Shown here piece by piece: positions 56,425 to 64,000 of a DNA stretch of 64,000 nt; position 1 is the first letter of the stretch; the number at the start of each line of letters is the position of its first letter. The notes below the pieces were generated by a model. It searched no databases and was not told where the DNA came from. It saw only the letters and a list, made by a program, of their open reading frames with translations. The stretch is from CAVONB01 sp963697205 (GTDB lineage Bacteria; Pseudomonadota; Alphaproteobacteria; Rhizobiales; Hyphomicrobiaceae). A program made the translations under genes and the position numbers. The DNA lies in contig CAVONB010000014.1 in assembly GCA_963697205.1 (NCBI GenBank), positions 124,001 to 188,000 on the forward strand, written 5' to 3'.

Positions 56425-56628
56425 ATGACAAACTCCCAGGAAAAGCACGTCGCCCGCCTCGCCCTTGGCAAAGGCTACCGGCTGGAGAAGGTGGGCAAGG
56501 GTCCGCATCACGGCCGTTTCGCTCTGGTGAGCGATCAGGGCTCGCGCGTGCCCTCCGGCATACCTGGCGCGGGTTTCACATTCACGCTTCAGGAGGCCGA
56601 GGACTGGCTGACGAAGCCCAGTTCATAG
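56425..56628 (+). CDS. small conserved-looking protein
   Basis: 67 residues from ATG 56425 (MTNSQEKHVARLALGKGYRL), then HGRFALVSDQGSRVPSGIPGAGFTFTLQEAEDWL. Compact alpha/beta composition, no domain recognised. Follows the 46-residue basic protein with a short gap, likely one transcript. Confidence 0.6.
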   Translation: MTNSQEKHVARLALGKGYRLEKVGKGPHHGRFALVSDQGSRVPSGIPGAGFTFTLQEAEDWLTKPSS

Positions 56629-56833
56629 CCCCGCCCGCGCGCCGAGCGCTCTGCCTGCATCAACTCAGCGACGCGCTCCCTCCCCATGAGTATCGGGGGT
56701 TGTGCCAGTCCGCGCGCAGAACGGTTTCATGGTAAATCGACGACATGACCAACACAGAGCATACGCTCATTTTCGGTCTTGGCCCTAAGAGTGACGGCAC
56801 GCCGAACTCCGACGTCGATCTGGCGATTGCGCT

Positions 56834-57878
56834 GGCTCTGTTCCGCCTCAGTGTTGTGAGACCTTGCTGACCACTGATTTGGCGGCAGCGGGGATATCAT
56901 GAAAGCGCAAGACTTCCGGGCACTTGTCGAGCAACTGGGCGACCTCAGCCAGGTCCAGCGCGACGCGCTGGTTGAGGCGCTGTCTGCGAAGGGGGCCGGC
57001 GAGGAGGTCGTCGCCATGATCGAAACGCGGTTCGCGGCAGCGCCGGCCTGCGGCCATTGCGGCGAGGTTGACTTCAAGCCGTGGGGCTCGGCCTCGGATC
57101 TCAAACGCTATATGTGCAAGGCGTGCGGGCGCACCTTCAACGCGCTGACCGGCACGCCGCTGGCGGGTCTGCGCCTGCGCGAGAAGTGGCTCGACTATGC
57201 CCGCTCGCTGGTCGACGGCGTCAGCCTGCGCAAGGCGGCGGCGCGCACCGGCATCCGTCTGGACACATCGTTCCGCTGGCGCCATCGCTTCCTCGCGACG
57301 GCCAGGGACAAGAAGGCGAGCGCGGTGACCGGCATCGTCGAGGCGGACGAGACGTTCATCCTCAAGTCCGCGAAGGGCTCGCGCAAGCTGGTCGGCCGCG
57401 CGCCCAGGAAGCGCGGCGGAAAAGCCAAGAAGCCGGGCCTTTCCACCGATGAGCACGATGCCATCCTGATCGTGCGCGACCGCCATGGCGAGACCACCGA
57501 CGCGATCCTCTTCGACCTCAGCGGGGAGACGATCGGGTCGCACCTAAAGCCCGTCGTCGCCAAGGACGCCGTGCTCGTGACCGACGGCAACAGGGCCTAC
57601 GAGGCATTCGCGGCTGCGACAGACATCGTCCAGATTGCGCTCGTCGCCAGCGCCGGCGAACGGACGATCGGCTGCTATCACATCCAGAACGTCAACGCCT
57701 ACCAGAGCCGCTTCAAGGGATGGATGGCTCGATTCAAGGGCGTGGCGTCGAAGTATCTGCCGAGCTACCTGGGCTGGCGCCGCATGATCGAGCGCGACGG
57801 TGACGCGCTCACGCCGCGACATTGCCTCGCCGGAGCGATGGGGCAGCGGGCCCTGCTACATTGAAGCGGAACAGAGCC
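56834..57878 (+). mobile_element. IS1595-family element
   Basis: 1045 bases bounded by GGCTCTGTTCCGC and its inverse GCGGAACAGAGCC. The target duplication ATTGCGCT is at 56826-56833 and 57879-57886. The perfect duplication and intact transposase suggest a recent insertion. Confidence 0.92.
56899..57864 (+). CDS. IS1595-family transposase (ISXO2-like)
   Basis: 321 residues. N-terminal zinc ribbon CGHCGEVDF...CKACGRTF, then the ISXO2-like DDE domain with VEADETFI (Asp), LVTDGNRAYEAFA (Asp) and the HIQNVNAYQSRFKGWMARFKGVASKYLPSYLGWRR block carrying the last acidic/Asn position. The stop lies inside the right inverted repeat. Confidence 0.95.
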   Translation: MKAQDFRALVEQLGDLSQVQRDALVEALSAKGAGEEVVAMIETRFAAAPACGHCGEVDFKPWGSASDLKRYMCKACGRTFNALTGTPLAGLRLREKWLDYARSLVDGVSLRKAAARTGIRLDTSFRWRHRFLATARDKKASAVTGIVEADETFILKSAKGSRKLVGRAPRKRGGKAKKPGLSTDEHDAILIVRDRHGETTDAILFDLSGETIGSHLKPVVAKDAVLVTDGNRAYEAFAAATDIVQIALVASAGERTIGCYHIQNVNAYQSRFKGWMARFKGVASKYLPSYLGWRRMIERDGDALTPRHCLAGAMGQRALLH

Positions 57879-58347
57879 ATTGCGCTCGCTGCGATTGAGG
57901 ATGCCGCATTAAAGAACTGTGGTGGTTTCACCATCCATCGCGGCAAAGGCGGCTGGATCGATCCTGCGGGCAGACTATTCAAGGAAGAGGTGGCGATTCT
58001 GATCGTGTCGGGTAGCTACGAAACCATCGTGGAGATCGCCGCCATCGGCAAACGCCTGCTGGGACACGCCGCGATCTACGTCAAAATGCCCGATGGCAGC
58101 ACTGCGCTGTTGTAGGCCGATTATGCTTTCGCTGCCGAGCTGGGACCTGTTCTTGACCCAGTCCGTTCTTGTTCCGGTCGGTCGCTTTCGGAAGTTCAGC
58201 CGACGCGATCGATGCATGCCGGATCAACGAGTTCCTTATCGTTGTCGACTTCGGCTAACTCTGCATTTTGCTGTTTTGATTTGCGTCGCGCGTTCGCGCC
58301 GAACAGCCGGCGGCCTGGGCATTCGCGATCAAGAACCATGGCCGGCC

Positions 58348-58617
58348 TCACGAGAACTGCGACCTGAACACCGCCTTGATGTGAGCAAGCTTCCGCGACA
58401 GGCGCGTTGCCTCCTCGGCTAAGCCGAGTTCATTGGCCAGCGCAATGGCATCGGCGAGGAATTCCTGCGCGTCGCTGTAGCGGCCCGTCGTGTCGAAGGG
58501 GGCATCGTACATGGCCGCGCAGGCCTGATCGGCCTGCACCTCGAGTGACCGGAGGCGCATTTCCTTCTCAGGCAAATGCACGACACCGTTCCATGCGCTC
58601 GCTTCAGCCCAACCCAT
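58348..58617 (-). CDS. small hypothetical protein
   Basis: 89 residues, helical; the C-terminal half (EFLADAIALANELGLAEEATRLSRKLAHIKAVFRSQF) forms an amphipathic pair of helices. No domain recognised. Faces away from the proline-rich secreted protein gene. Confidence 0.5.
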   Translation of the reverse strand: MGWAEASAWNGVVHLPEKEMRLRSLEVQADQACAAMYDAPFDTTGRYSDAQEFLADAIALANELGLAEEATRLSRKLAHIKAVFRSQFS

Positions 58618-58783
58618 CCACGCGGAATGTTAGCCGAAATTCCACAGGCCTGCATCTCGCCAATTTTCCGCTCAGCTGGGCAGCCAGGATGATGTGGGGC
58701 CACAGGCGCCCGAAACTCATCGCGCTGGGGACGTGCATCGTCTAGTCTGGCCAAGAACAGAAACTTCACCTGGGGTCTTCTCG

Positions 58784-59191
58784 ATGCGTCATGCAAAGGG
58801 AGCTGTGATTGCCATATTGGCGGGCTTGTCTTTTTCATCGTCCACTGCAGCACAAACCGTTAAAGGACCTCCGTCGGGGGGAGTTCCAGGGGGACTGCCG
58901 GGCGTTCTACCGGTTCCTACGATGCCGTCCCCAAGTCGATCGCCGGCCCTTGGCCTGCCTTCCCCGAGCTTGCCAGCACCTCAGCCTGCTCCGAACGTGC
59001 AATTGCCCAAAGTCGTCGTACCACCACCTGCTGCGCCTCCGCGCTCGCAGTCACCCGACAGTGGGGGGGCGACGGAGTGCGATTGCTACCAGACAACGCA
59101 GGTTCCAGTTCGCGACGGGGCCGGGCGCATCGTGGGAAAGCAGACGCAGAAGGTCCGGACGGGAAAGAGCACGGCTTGCTGCACCCGGTGA
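58784..59191 (+). CDS. secreted proline-rich protein
   Basis: 135 residues. Signal peptide (MRHAKGAVIAILAGLSFSSSTAAQ), a Pro/Ser/Gly-rich linker (residues 26-88), then a small Cys-containing tail (ECDCYQTTQVPVRDGAGRIV and a final CC). The four Cys could form two disulfides. Directly before the CHASE2 gene; perhaps an envelope partner of it, but this is inference. Confidence 0.65.
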   Translation: MRHAKGAVIAILAGLSFSSSTAAQTVKGPPSGGVPGGLPGVLPVPTMPSPSRSPALGLPSPSLPAPQPAPNVQLPKVVVPPPAAPPRSQSPDSGGATECDCYQTTQVPVRDGAGRIVGKQTQKVRTGKSTACCTR

Positions 59192-59283
59192 GCATTCCAA
59201 TAGCTCCAGCATCGTGGATCACCGGCTCCACCGCGACGACGGGAGTGAAGCGCAAAGTGAAATCTCTTTCGAGCAATCACGGA

Positions 59284-60423
59284 ATGATTAATAGGAGTGG
59301 CGGCTGGCTCCAGTTCCTCGTTTGCATAGCGGCGGCAGTTGGGCTTGTCGGTCTTTTCTTTGTTCCTGCAGTCTCACCCGCGTTGCTGAAGCTCGAGCAC
59401 TGGACGGCAGACTGGAGGACGGCGTGGCTGTCTGACCAAGGGGCCACCAGCCACCCCGATCTCGCAATCGTGACGATCGATTTGGGAGCACTTGAGCCGT
59501 ATCCGTTCCTTCTCCCCATCAGTCGTAGTCTTCAAGCTGACGTTGTCGAATCCCTCGCGCGCAACGGTGCCCGCGCTATCGCTCTGGATTTCTACTACAC
59601 CAAACCAACCATTCCCGCCGACGACGACAAGTTGCTTCGGGTGTTTGGCGCCCACAAGGACAGGTTGATACTTGGAGTCTATGAGAATGCGGACGCCCTT
59701 AAGCCGGATCAGCTCGCCTATCAGCAAGCACTGATTGAAACAACCCAGGCGCGAGTGGGTTTTCTCAATCTCAATCCTGGACGAGACGGCGTGGTTCGGA
59801 CGCGTGCCGCTGGGGCAGTCTCATCGACCCCACGCCGCAGCTTTTCTTCCGAGATTGCGGATGCCGTTGGACGCAAGCAGTCTACCGAGCCGGAGCGTAT
59901 CTCATGGCTGCTTCGTGCTCGCGACGGCAGCGACGCGATATTGAAGATCAGGGCGCAGGACCTGCTCGACCCAGCATCGAGCGCCGCATCACGTGTCAAG
60001 GGGCGCGTCGTAATCGTGGCCGGTGATCTTCCTTACTTCGATCGCCATCGCACCCCCCTCACGATTTCTACCGGCTCCCAAATGATCGGGGCCGAGATTC
60101 ACGCTCAGATGGCTGCCGAGCTCATTGACGGTGGCCGCTCCTATGGGGAGCTGACCAATTCTCAAGCGCGCATATTCCTGGCAGCGCTGGCAGCGATTGG
60201 AGTCGTGCTGGGTTGGCGGTTTCGCCAACGCCGTTTCGATTTTCTTGATTGGCGTATCGTCAGCATCATGGTTCTGGCCTGCGATGCATTGGTCTTCAAA
60301 TTTGCCCATCTCGTCCTTCCGCTGACGCTGGCGGCCTTTGCGTGGGGACTCGGTGTCGCCTTCGGCACCCAATTGCGAGGCATAATATCCGTCCTCCAAT
60401 TTCGCCGCGCGGATTCGGCGTGA
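59284..60423 (+). CDS. CHASE2-domain membrane protein
   Basis: About 379 residues from ATG 59284 (a longer start at 59077 is not supported). One N-terminal membrane helix, then an extracytoplasmic CHASE2 domain (DLAIVTIDLGALEPYPFLLPISRS, ARAIALDFYYTKPT, RDGVVRT) and two or three C-terminal helices (FLAALAAIGVVLGWRF, MVLACDALVFKFAHLVLPLTLAAFAWGL). No kinase, cyclase or GGDEF domain is attached, so it is a sensor-only protein. Confidence 0.82.
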   Translation: MINRSGGWLQFLVCIAAAVGLVGLFFVPAVSPALLKLEHWTADWRTAWLSDQGATSHPDLAIVTIDLGALEPYPFLLPISRSLQADVVESLARNGARAIALDFYYTKPTIPADDDKLLRVFGAHKDRLILGVYENADALKPDQLAYQQALIETTQARVGFLNLNPGRDGVVRTRAAGAVSSTPRRSFSSEIADAVGRKQSTEPERISWLLRARDGSDAILKIRAQDLLDPASSAASRVKGRVVIVAGDLPYFDRHRTPLTISTGSQMIGAEIHAQMAAELIDGGRSYGELTNSQARIFLAALAAIGVVLGWRFRQRRFDFLDWRIVSIMVLACDALVFKFAHLVLPLTLAAFAWGLGVAFGTQLRGIISVLQFRRADSA

Positions 60424-60535
60424 AGGCACGAACCAGTCTGCCCCATTGTTGACTAACTGGTGATGTCTGCTGATCGACGTATTCCGGCGCCGCCGCAACG
60501 CCAATTCTTGCACTGATCCGCACCCCGGTCGATGT

Positions 60536-60559
60536 CAGCTTCCTCTGGAGGCTGTGTGA
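60536..60559 (+). repeat. solo IS1182-type end
   Basis: CTGGAGGCTGTGTGA and the preceding bases match the left end at 28716-28739 at 23 of 24 positions. No transposase gene is nearby, so this is a solo end or relic. Confidence 0.7.
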
Positions 60560-60650
60560 ATACCGAGCGTGGAGTGCAGATTCGAGCCCCAGCACGCCGC
60601 TGCACCTTTTGGCACTTCCTGCAGTCCTGTGGCCCGAGGTCTCTCATCCA

Positions 60651-61514
60651 TCACGCCGGCTTGCGGTCCACCTCGGCGTAATAGGCAATGCAATCACCCT
60701 CCCGGCCCCGAACAACTCGTTCTCCCTCCAGCGGACCGCGGGTCTCGGTCACGATCGTGCATTGCGCCTCGGACTCGGAATCGGTGTGGAAGTAGACAAC
60801 GACCCAATCATTCGTCTTCCGCAGTTCATGCGCCCTTTGAGTGTTCGAAAAGAGCGCAGTGAATTGCCACGCGTCGCGGCTTGCGTGCAGGACGGGAAGC
60901 CAGGCCTCGCCCGACGGATTGAAACGCTTGGGAGCGATCTTGCGCAGCTCGTCCTGCGCCACCTTCGTTCGATATTCCCGATCCACGTCCAGCAGCAGCG
61001 CAACCGGCGGTCCACTGGACTGCGGGGGGCGCTGGAAGTGGCGATGACCGAGCCGGTCGGCCAACGCGCCTTTGATGGCGAGCGCGCGGCGCACGCCGAC
61101 GCCGGGAACCTTCTCCAGGCGGCCATCATGGGCGGCCTGTTCCAGTTGTTCGAGCGTGTCGGCATTGAGCTCGTTGTGAATGTGTGCGGCAAGCTGGGGC
61201 CCGATACCCGGAATGGTTTGGAATAATTGCTCAGGCTCGAGCGTGCCCGACAGCCGATCGAGTTGATTCCAGCGTCCCGTCGTTACGATTTCGACGATCG
61301 CCGTTCCGATGCCTCGACCAATGCCGGGCAATGCGACGACGCCTTTGAGGCCTTCATGACGCACGATCTCGTCGATGGGCTTCTCGAGTTCCACGAGAGT
61401 TCTTGCGGCCCGGCGATAGGCCGCGACCCGATAGCCATCCTCATGCTGCACCTCGAGTATGTCGGCCATCTCTCGCAACTTGTCGGCCAACAACGTGTTG
61501 CTTGGGCTCCTCAT
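60651..61514 (-). CDS. helix-hairpin-helix protein related to PolX N-terminus
   Basis: 287 residues. Residues 1-150 match the helical/HhH domains of bacterial DNA polymerase X: NTLLADKLREMADILEVQ, YRVAAYRRAARTLVELEKPIDEI, ALPGIGRGIGTAIVEIV, TIPGIGPQLAAHIH and KVPGVGVRRALAIKG. The polymerase palm and PHP domains are absent. Residues 165-287 form a separate module (LLDVDREYRTK, RDAWQFTALFSNTQRAHELRKTNDWVVVYFHTDSESEAQCTIV) that I do not recognise. DNA-binding, possibly repair. Confidence 0.82.
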   Translation of the reverse strand: MRSPSNTLLADKLREMADILEVQHEDGYRVAAYRRAARTLVELEKPIDEIVRHEGLKGVVALPGIGRGIGTAIVEIVTTGRWNQLDRLSGTLEPEQLFQTIPGIGPQLAAHIHNELNADTLEQLEQAAHDGRLEKVPGVGVRRALAIKGALADRLGHRHFQRPPQSSGPPVALLLDVDREYRTKVAQDELRKIAPKRFNPSGEAWLPVLHASRDAWQFTALFSNTQRAHELRKTNDWVVVYFHTDSESEAQCTIVTETRGPLEGERVVRGREGDCIAYYAEVDRKPA

Positions 61515-61619
61515 CCGCTGGCTCCTGCCAAGCCGCCGAACGACGCTGACACTGCTGCCGACGACCTGTGAGTCCTGGCCATTGCGACCACGGCCGGATT
61601 CTCGAGACCTGTCCCTGGG

Positions 61620-62609
61620 CTAGGCATGTGGCACCAGCACCGCCGCTCCCGTAAGGTCGCCCTGCCGCAACCTCTGCAAGACCACATTGGCCTCAGTGAG
61701 TGGATGCGGCTCCACTGTGATGTCGAATGGGACACGACCTGCCAGATCCATGAACTCCTCGCCATCCCGGCGTGTCAGATTGGCGACGGATCGAATGACC
61801 CGCTCGCCCCACAGGATCTCGTAGGGCATGGAAGGGATCGGGCTCATGTGGATCCCGCCTAGGACGAGCGTGCCACCCTTGACAAGCTGCCTGAGGGCGA
61901 TCGGCACCAGATCCCCGACCGGGGCAAAGATGATCGCGGCTTCGGATTGCTCAGGCGCGGTCTCGTCCGAGCCGCCGGCCCATGCGCATCCGAGCGAACG
62001 GGCGAAGTCCTGAGCCCGGATATCACCGGGACTCGAGAAGGCGAAGACCCGTCGGCCCTCATGCCGCGCGATCTGGGCAACGATATGAGCTGCAGCACCG
62101 AAGCCAAAGATGGCGAGCCGTTGGGCTGGGCCCGCTGCCTTAAAGGAGCGATACCCGATGAGCCCCGCGCACAGCAGAGGCGCGGCGTGTAGGTCATCGT
62201 AGGCTGATGGGATGCGAAAACAGTAGCGCGCGTCCGCTATCGCGTGCGTCGCATAACCGCCGTCGATCTGATACCCGGTGAAGCCCGGTGCATCACACAG
62301 GTTCTCGCGCCCTGACCGGCAAAACCCGCAAGTCCCGCAGGTATGCCCGAGCCAGGGAATGCCAACTCGATCCCCCACGGCAAACCGGACATCGCCATCA
62401 CCGGCGCAAGCCACGCGTCCGACAATCTCGTGTCCGGGAATGAGTGGAAGCTTCGGGTGAGGCAGATCGCCGTCGATCACGTGGAGATCGGTGCGGCAGA
62501 CCGCGCACGCGGCGATACCGACCAGCACCTGGCCGGGACCGGGCCGCGGCGTCTCCCGCTCAACCAGCCTGAGGGGATGGCCAGCAGCCTCGAGCACCAT
62601 CGCCTTCAC
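61620..62609 (-). CDS. zinc-dependent alcohol dehydrogenase
   Basis: 329 residues, MDR superfamily. Catalytic Zn ligands in ACAVCRTDLHV and GHEIVG, structural Zn Cys in CGTCGFCRSGRENLC, NAD loop AIFGFGAAAHIVAQIA (GxGxxA). Resembles AdhA/YahK-type enzymes acting on short alcohols and aldehydes. An FNR/FixK box (62669-62682) lies 60 bases upstream, fitting a fermentation role at low oxygen. Confidence 0.92.
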   Translation of the reverse strand: MKAMVLEAAGHPLRLVERETPRPGPGQVLVGIAACAVCRTDLHVIDGDLPHPKLPLIPGHEIVGRVACAGDGDVRFAVGDRVGIPWLGHTCGTCGFCRSGRENLCDAPGFTGYQIDGGYATHAIADARYCFRIPSAYDDLHAAPLLCAGLIGYRSFKAAGPAQRLAIFGFGAAAHIVAQIARHEGRRVFAFSSPGDIRAQDFARSLGCAWAGGSDETAPEQSEAAIIFAPVGDLVPIALRQLVKGGTLVLGGIHMSPIPSMPYEILWGERVIRSVANLTRRDGEEFMDLAGRVPFDITVEPHPLTEANVVLQRLRQGDLTGAAVLVPHA

Positions 62610-62668
62610 GCTTCGACCTCTCGCATACTGTGAGCTTCACCTAATAATCGTGACGACCCCCGTCAGGA

Positions 62669-62682
62669 TTGACTGACATCAA
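62669..62682. promoter_or_regulatory. FNR/FixK-type box between adh and hsp20
   Basis: TTGACTGACATCAA fits TTGA-N6-TCAA exactly. It is 60 bases before the alcohol dehydrogenase start and 113 before hsp20, so it could serve either. Confidence 0.65.
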
Positions 62683-62794
62683 CGCGCAGTCCTCGCCTTT
62701 GCGAAGGATGTTGAAAGGGATCTGAAGGATCAGCACCTGTATGATCAGGCGTGCCGATCCGACAGCTGTTCAACATCCAACCGGGAGTTCGATC

Positions 62795-63292
62795 ATGGTT
62801 CAGGAGATCAAGAAGGCAGAGACAGGTACGACGCCGGTGCAGCGCTACATCGATCCGTTTTCGGCTATGCGGGCCGAGATGGATCGCGTGTTCGATTCAT
62901 TCCTTGGTCGTAGCTTCGGGCGGTTCCCCACGCTTGCAAAAGTCGAGGACAGTGACGTCGTCATGCCGAGCATCGACGTGCGCGAGACCGAGACCGAGTT
63001 CGTCGTCGAGGCCGAGCTGCCTGGAATGGATGAGAAGGACGTCAGCGTAACGCTGAACAATGGCATTCTCACATTGAAGGGTGAGAAGAAATCCGAGCGC
63101 GAGGAGAAGAAGGACGATTATCATCTGACGGAACGCAGCTACGGTAGCTTCCAGAGGTCATTCCAGGTCGCCGACACCGTCGATGCCGACAAGGTCAAAG
63201 CAGCATTCGAAAAGGGTGTTCTCAAAGTCACGCTGCCGAAGCGACCGGAAGCGATGAAGGCCGAAAAGCGCATTCCCATCGGCAAGACCTAA
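62795..63292 (+). CDS. Hsp20 small heat-shock protein
   Basis: 165 residues. The alpha-crystallin domain is clear: DVRETETEFVVEAELPGMDEKDVSVTLNNGILTLKGEK, then SYGSFQRSFQV and AAFEKGVLKVTLPK; C-terminal I-P-I (KRIPIGK). GGGAG precedes ATG 62795. Soluble holdase that works with GroEL/DnaK; the groEL-like gene starts 121 bases later on the same strand. Confidence 0.93.
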   Translation: MVQEIKKAETGTTPVQRYIDPFSAMRAEMDRVFDSFLGRSFGRFPTLAKVEDSDVVMPSIDVRETETEFVVEAELPGMDEKDVSVTLNNGILTLKGEKKSEREEKKDDYHLTERSYGSFQRSFQVADTVDADKVKAAFEKGVLKVTLPKRPEAMKAEKRIPIGKT

Positions 63293-63413
63293 CGTGAATG
63301 ATCGGACTGGCCTCGGTCCCGGGACCATGCCGGAACGGCGCTAGACCCGGTTTTCAAAGACCGCGCCGAGAATATTGTTCGCTGCGCACTAGCCGCCAGA
63401 TGAGATCTGTCAC

Positions 63414-64000
63414 ATGGCACACAAGCAAGTTCTCTTCGGGTCTTCCGCGCGCGAGAAGATCGTGCGGGGATCGGCTCAGCTCGCGGACGCCGTGCGCATC
63501 ACGCTGGGTCCAAAATCCAAGTCCGTTCTCATTCAGAAGAAATGGGGCGTGCCGCTCGTCTGCGACGACGGTGTGACGATCGCCAAGGAGTTCGACCTCA
63601 AGGATCCGGAGGAAAACCTGGGCGCTCAGATGTTGCGTCAGGCGGCCGAGAAGACCGGCGAGAACGTCGGTGACGGAACGAGCACGTCGACGATCCTGGC
63701 GCACGCCATCCTTGCAGATGGCGTGCGAAACGTCGTGGCCGGCGCCAGTGCCATCGACATCAAGCGTGGTCTGGATCGTGCTACAAAGGCCGCTATCGAG
63801 GCGCTGAAGGCTCTGTCACGCCCGGTCAAGGAGCGGAAGGAGAAGGCGCAGGTTGCGACAATCTCGGCTCACAACAACACCGTCATCGGCGAACTCGTGG
63901 CCGACGCCATGGAAAGAGTCGGCGGTGAAGGCGTCATCACCGTCGAGGAAGCCAAGACGACCGAGACGACACTCGAGGTCGTGGAGGGTATGCAGTTCGA
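63414..64000 (+). CDS. groEL: GroEL-type chaperonin (3'-truncated by window)
   Basis: 195 residues visible from ATG 63414 (MAHKQVLFGSSAREKIVRG). Conserved GroEL blocks: DAVRITLGPKSKSVLI, DDGVTIAKEFDLKDPEENLGAQMLRQAAEKTGENVGDGTSTSTILAHA and GVITVEEAKTTETTLEVVEGMQF. VGDGTSTST replaces the usual AGDGTTTAT. Divergent paralogue of the kind seen in stress clusters. No groES precedes it in the 121 bases after hsp20, so it depends on another locus for its co-chaperonin. Confidence 0.9.
   Translation, partial: MAHKQVLFGSSAREKIVRGSAQLADAVRITLGPKSKSVLIQKKWGVPLVCDDGVTIAKEFDLKDPEENLGAQMLRQAAEKTGENVGDGTSTSTILAHAILADGVRNVVAGASAIDIKRGLDRATKAAIEALKALSRPVKERKEKAQVATISAHNNTVIGELVADAMERVGGEGVITVEEAKTTETTLEVVEGMQF

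Larger units (their letters stand above)
56745..58115 (+). pseudogene. small unknown gene split by IS1595 insertion
   Basis: The left part 56745-56833 (MTNTEHTLIFGLGPKSDGTP, NSDVDLAIAL) and right part 57887-58115 (AAIEDAALKNCGGFTIHRGK, then FKEEVAILIVSG, ending MPDGSTALL) are in the same frame. Removing the IS and one copy of the 8-base duplication gives one 105-residue protein. No family recognised. It is now broken, although the right part is open in frame with the transposase region. Confidence 0.8.

Overview
The window is high-GC DNA from an alphaproteobacterium, most likely Hyphomicrobiales or a related order. The evidence is the argD-argF-hslO order, TctC/Bug-type solute receptors, the DUF3489-DUF2924-recombinase cassette, FnrL/FixK-type boxes (TTGA-N6-TCAA) and a divergent hsp20-groEL pair. 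I cannot name a genus from the sequence alone.

Layout. (1) 1-12.2 kb is chromosomal core: argD, argF, hslO, a DUF302 gene, hemN divergent from fpr, a YeeE/YedE sulfur transporter, a Bug receptor, a GST, a molybdopterin hydroxylase large subunit and tRNA-Gln(CUG). The first 2.1 kb is riddled with frame changes. (2) 12.4-15.2 kb is a four-gene serine-recombinase cassette beside the tRNA. (3) 15.5-34.5 kb is accessory catabolism: an ApbA/PanE reductase, a glucarate dehydratase remnant, methanethiol oxidase, a TetR/FAD-oxidase pair, an M24 hydrolase, two D-2-hydroxyacid dehydrogenases, an LLM oxidoreductase broken by an amber codon, an FMO and an aldo/keto reductase, with an IS1111-group element and a deleted IS1182-type element. 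(4) 34.8-41.7 kb holds a metal P-type ATPase and universal stress protein, then an ABC-type efflux operon. (5) 42-60.5 kb is a mobile-element-rich zone: two IS256 copies (one carrying an IS1111-group element), one IS1595 element splitting a small gene, cytochrome c, MAPEG, LysR/Bug/methyltransferase, peroxiredoxin, cupin/TetR and CHASE2 genes. (6) 60.6-64 kb returns to stress functions: an HHH protein, an alcohol dehydrogenase, Hsp20 and the start of a GroEL paralogue.

How it fits together. FNR/FixK-type boxes lie upstream of hemN/fpr, the hydroxyacid-dehydrogenase pair, the usp/P-type ATPase unit and the alcohol dehydrogenase/hsp20 pair. This suggests a low-oxygen regulon across the window. 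Several genes are remnants (gudD fragment, methylase fragment, truncated cytochrome c', IS-split gene), so 15-60 kb looks like a region in flux.

The strongest signal beyond ordinary annotation is in the two IS1111-group elements. Their noncoding 3' parts share two hairpins with compensatory base changes. The bases flanking the first hairpin match the two halves of each element's own insertion site, as expected for target guides of an IS110-family bridge (seek) RNA.
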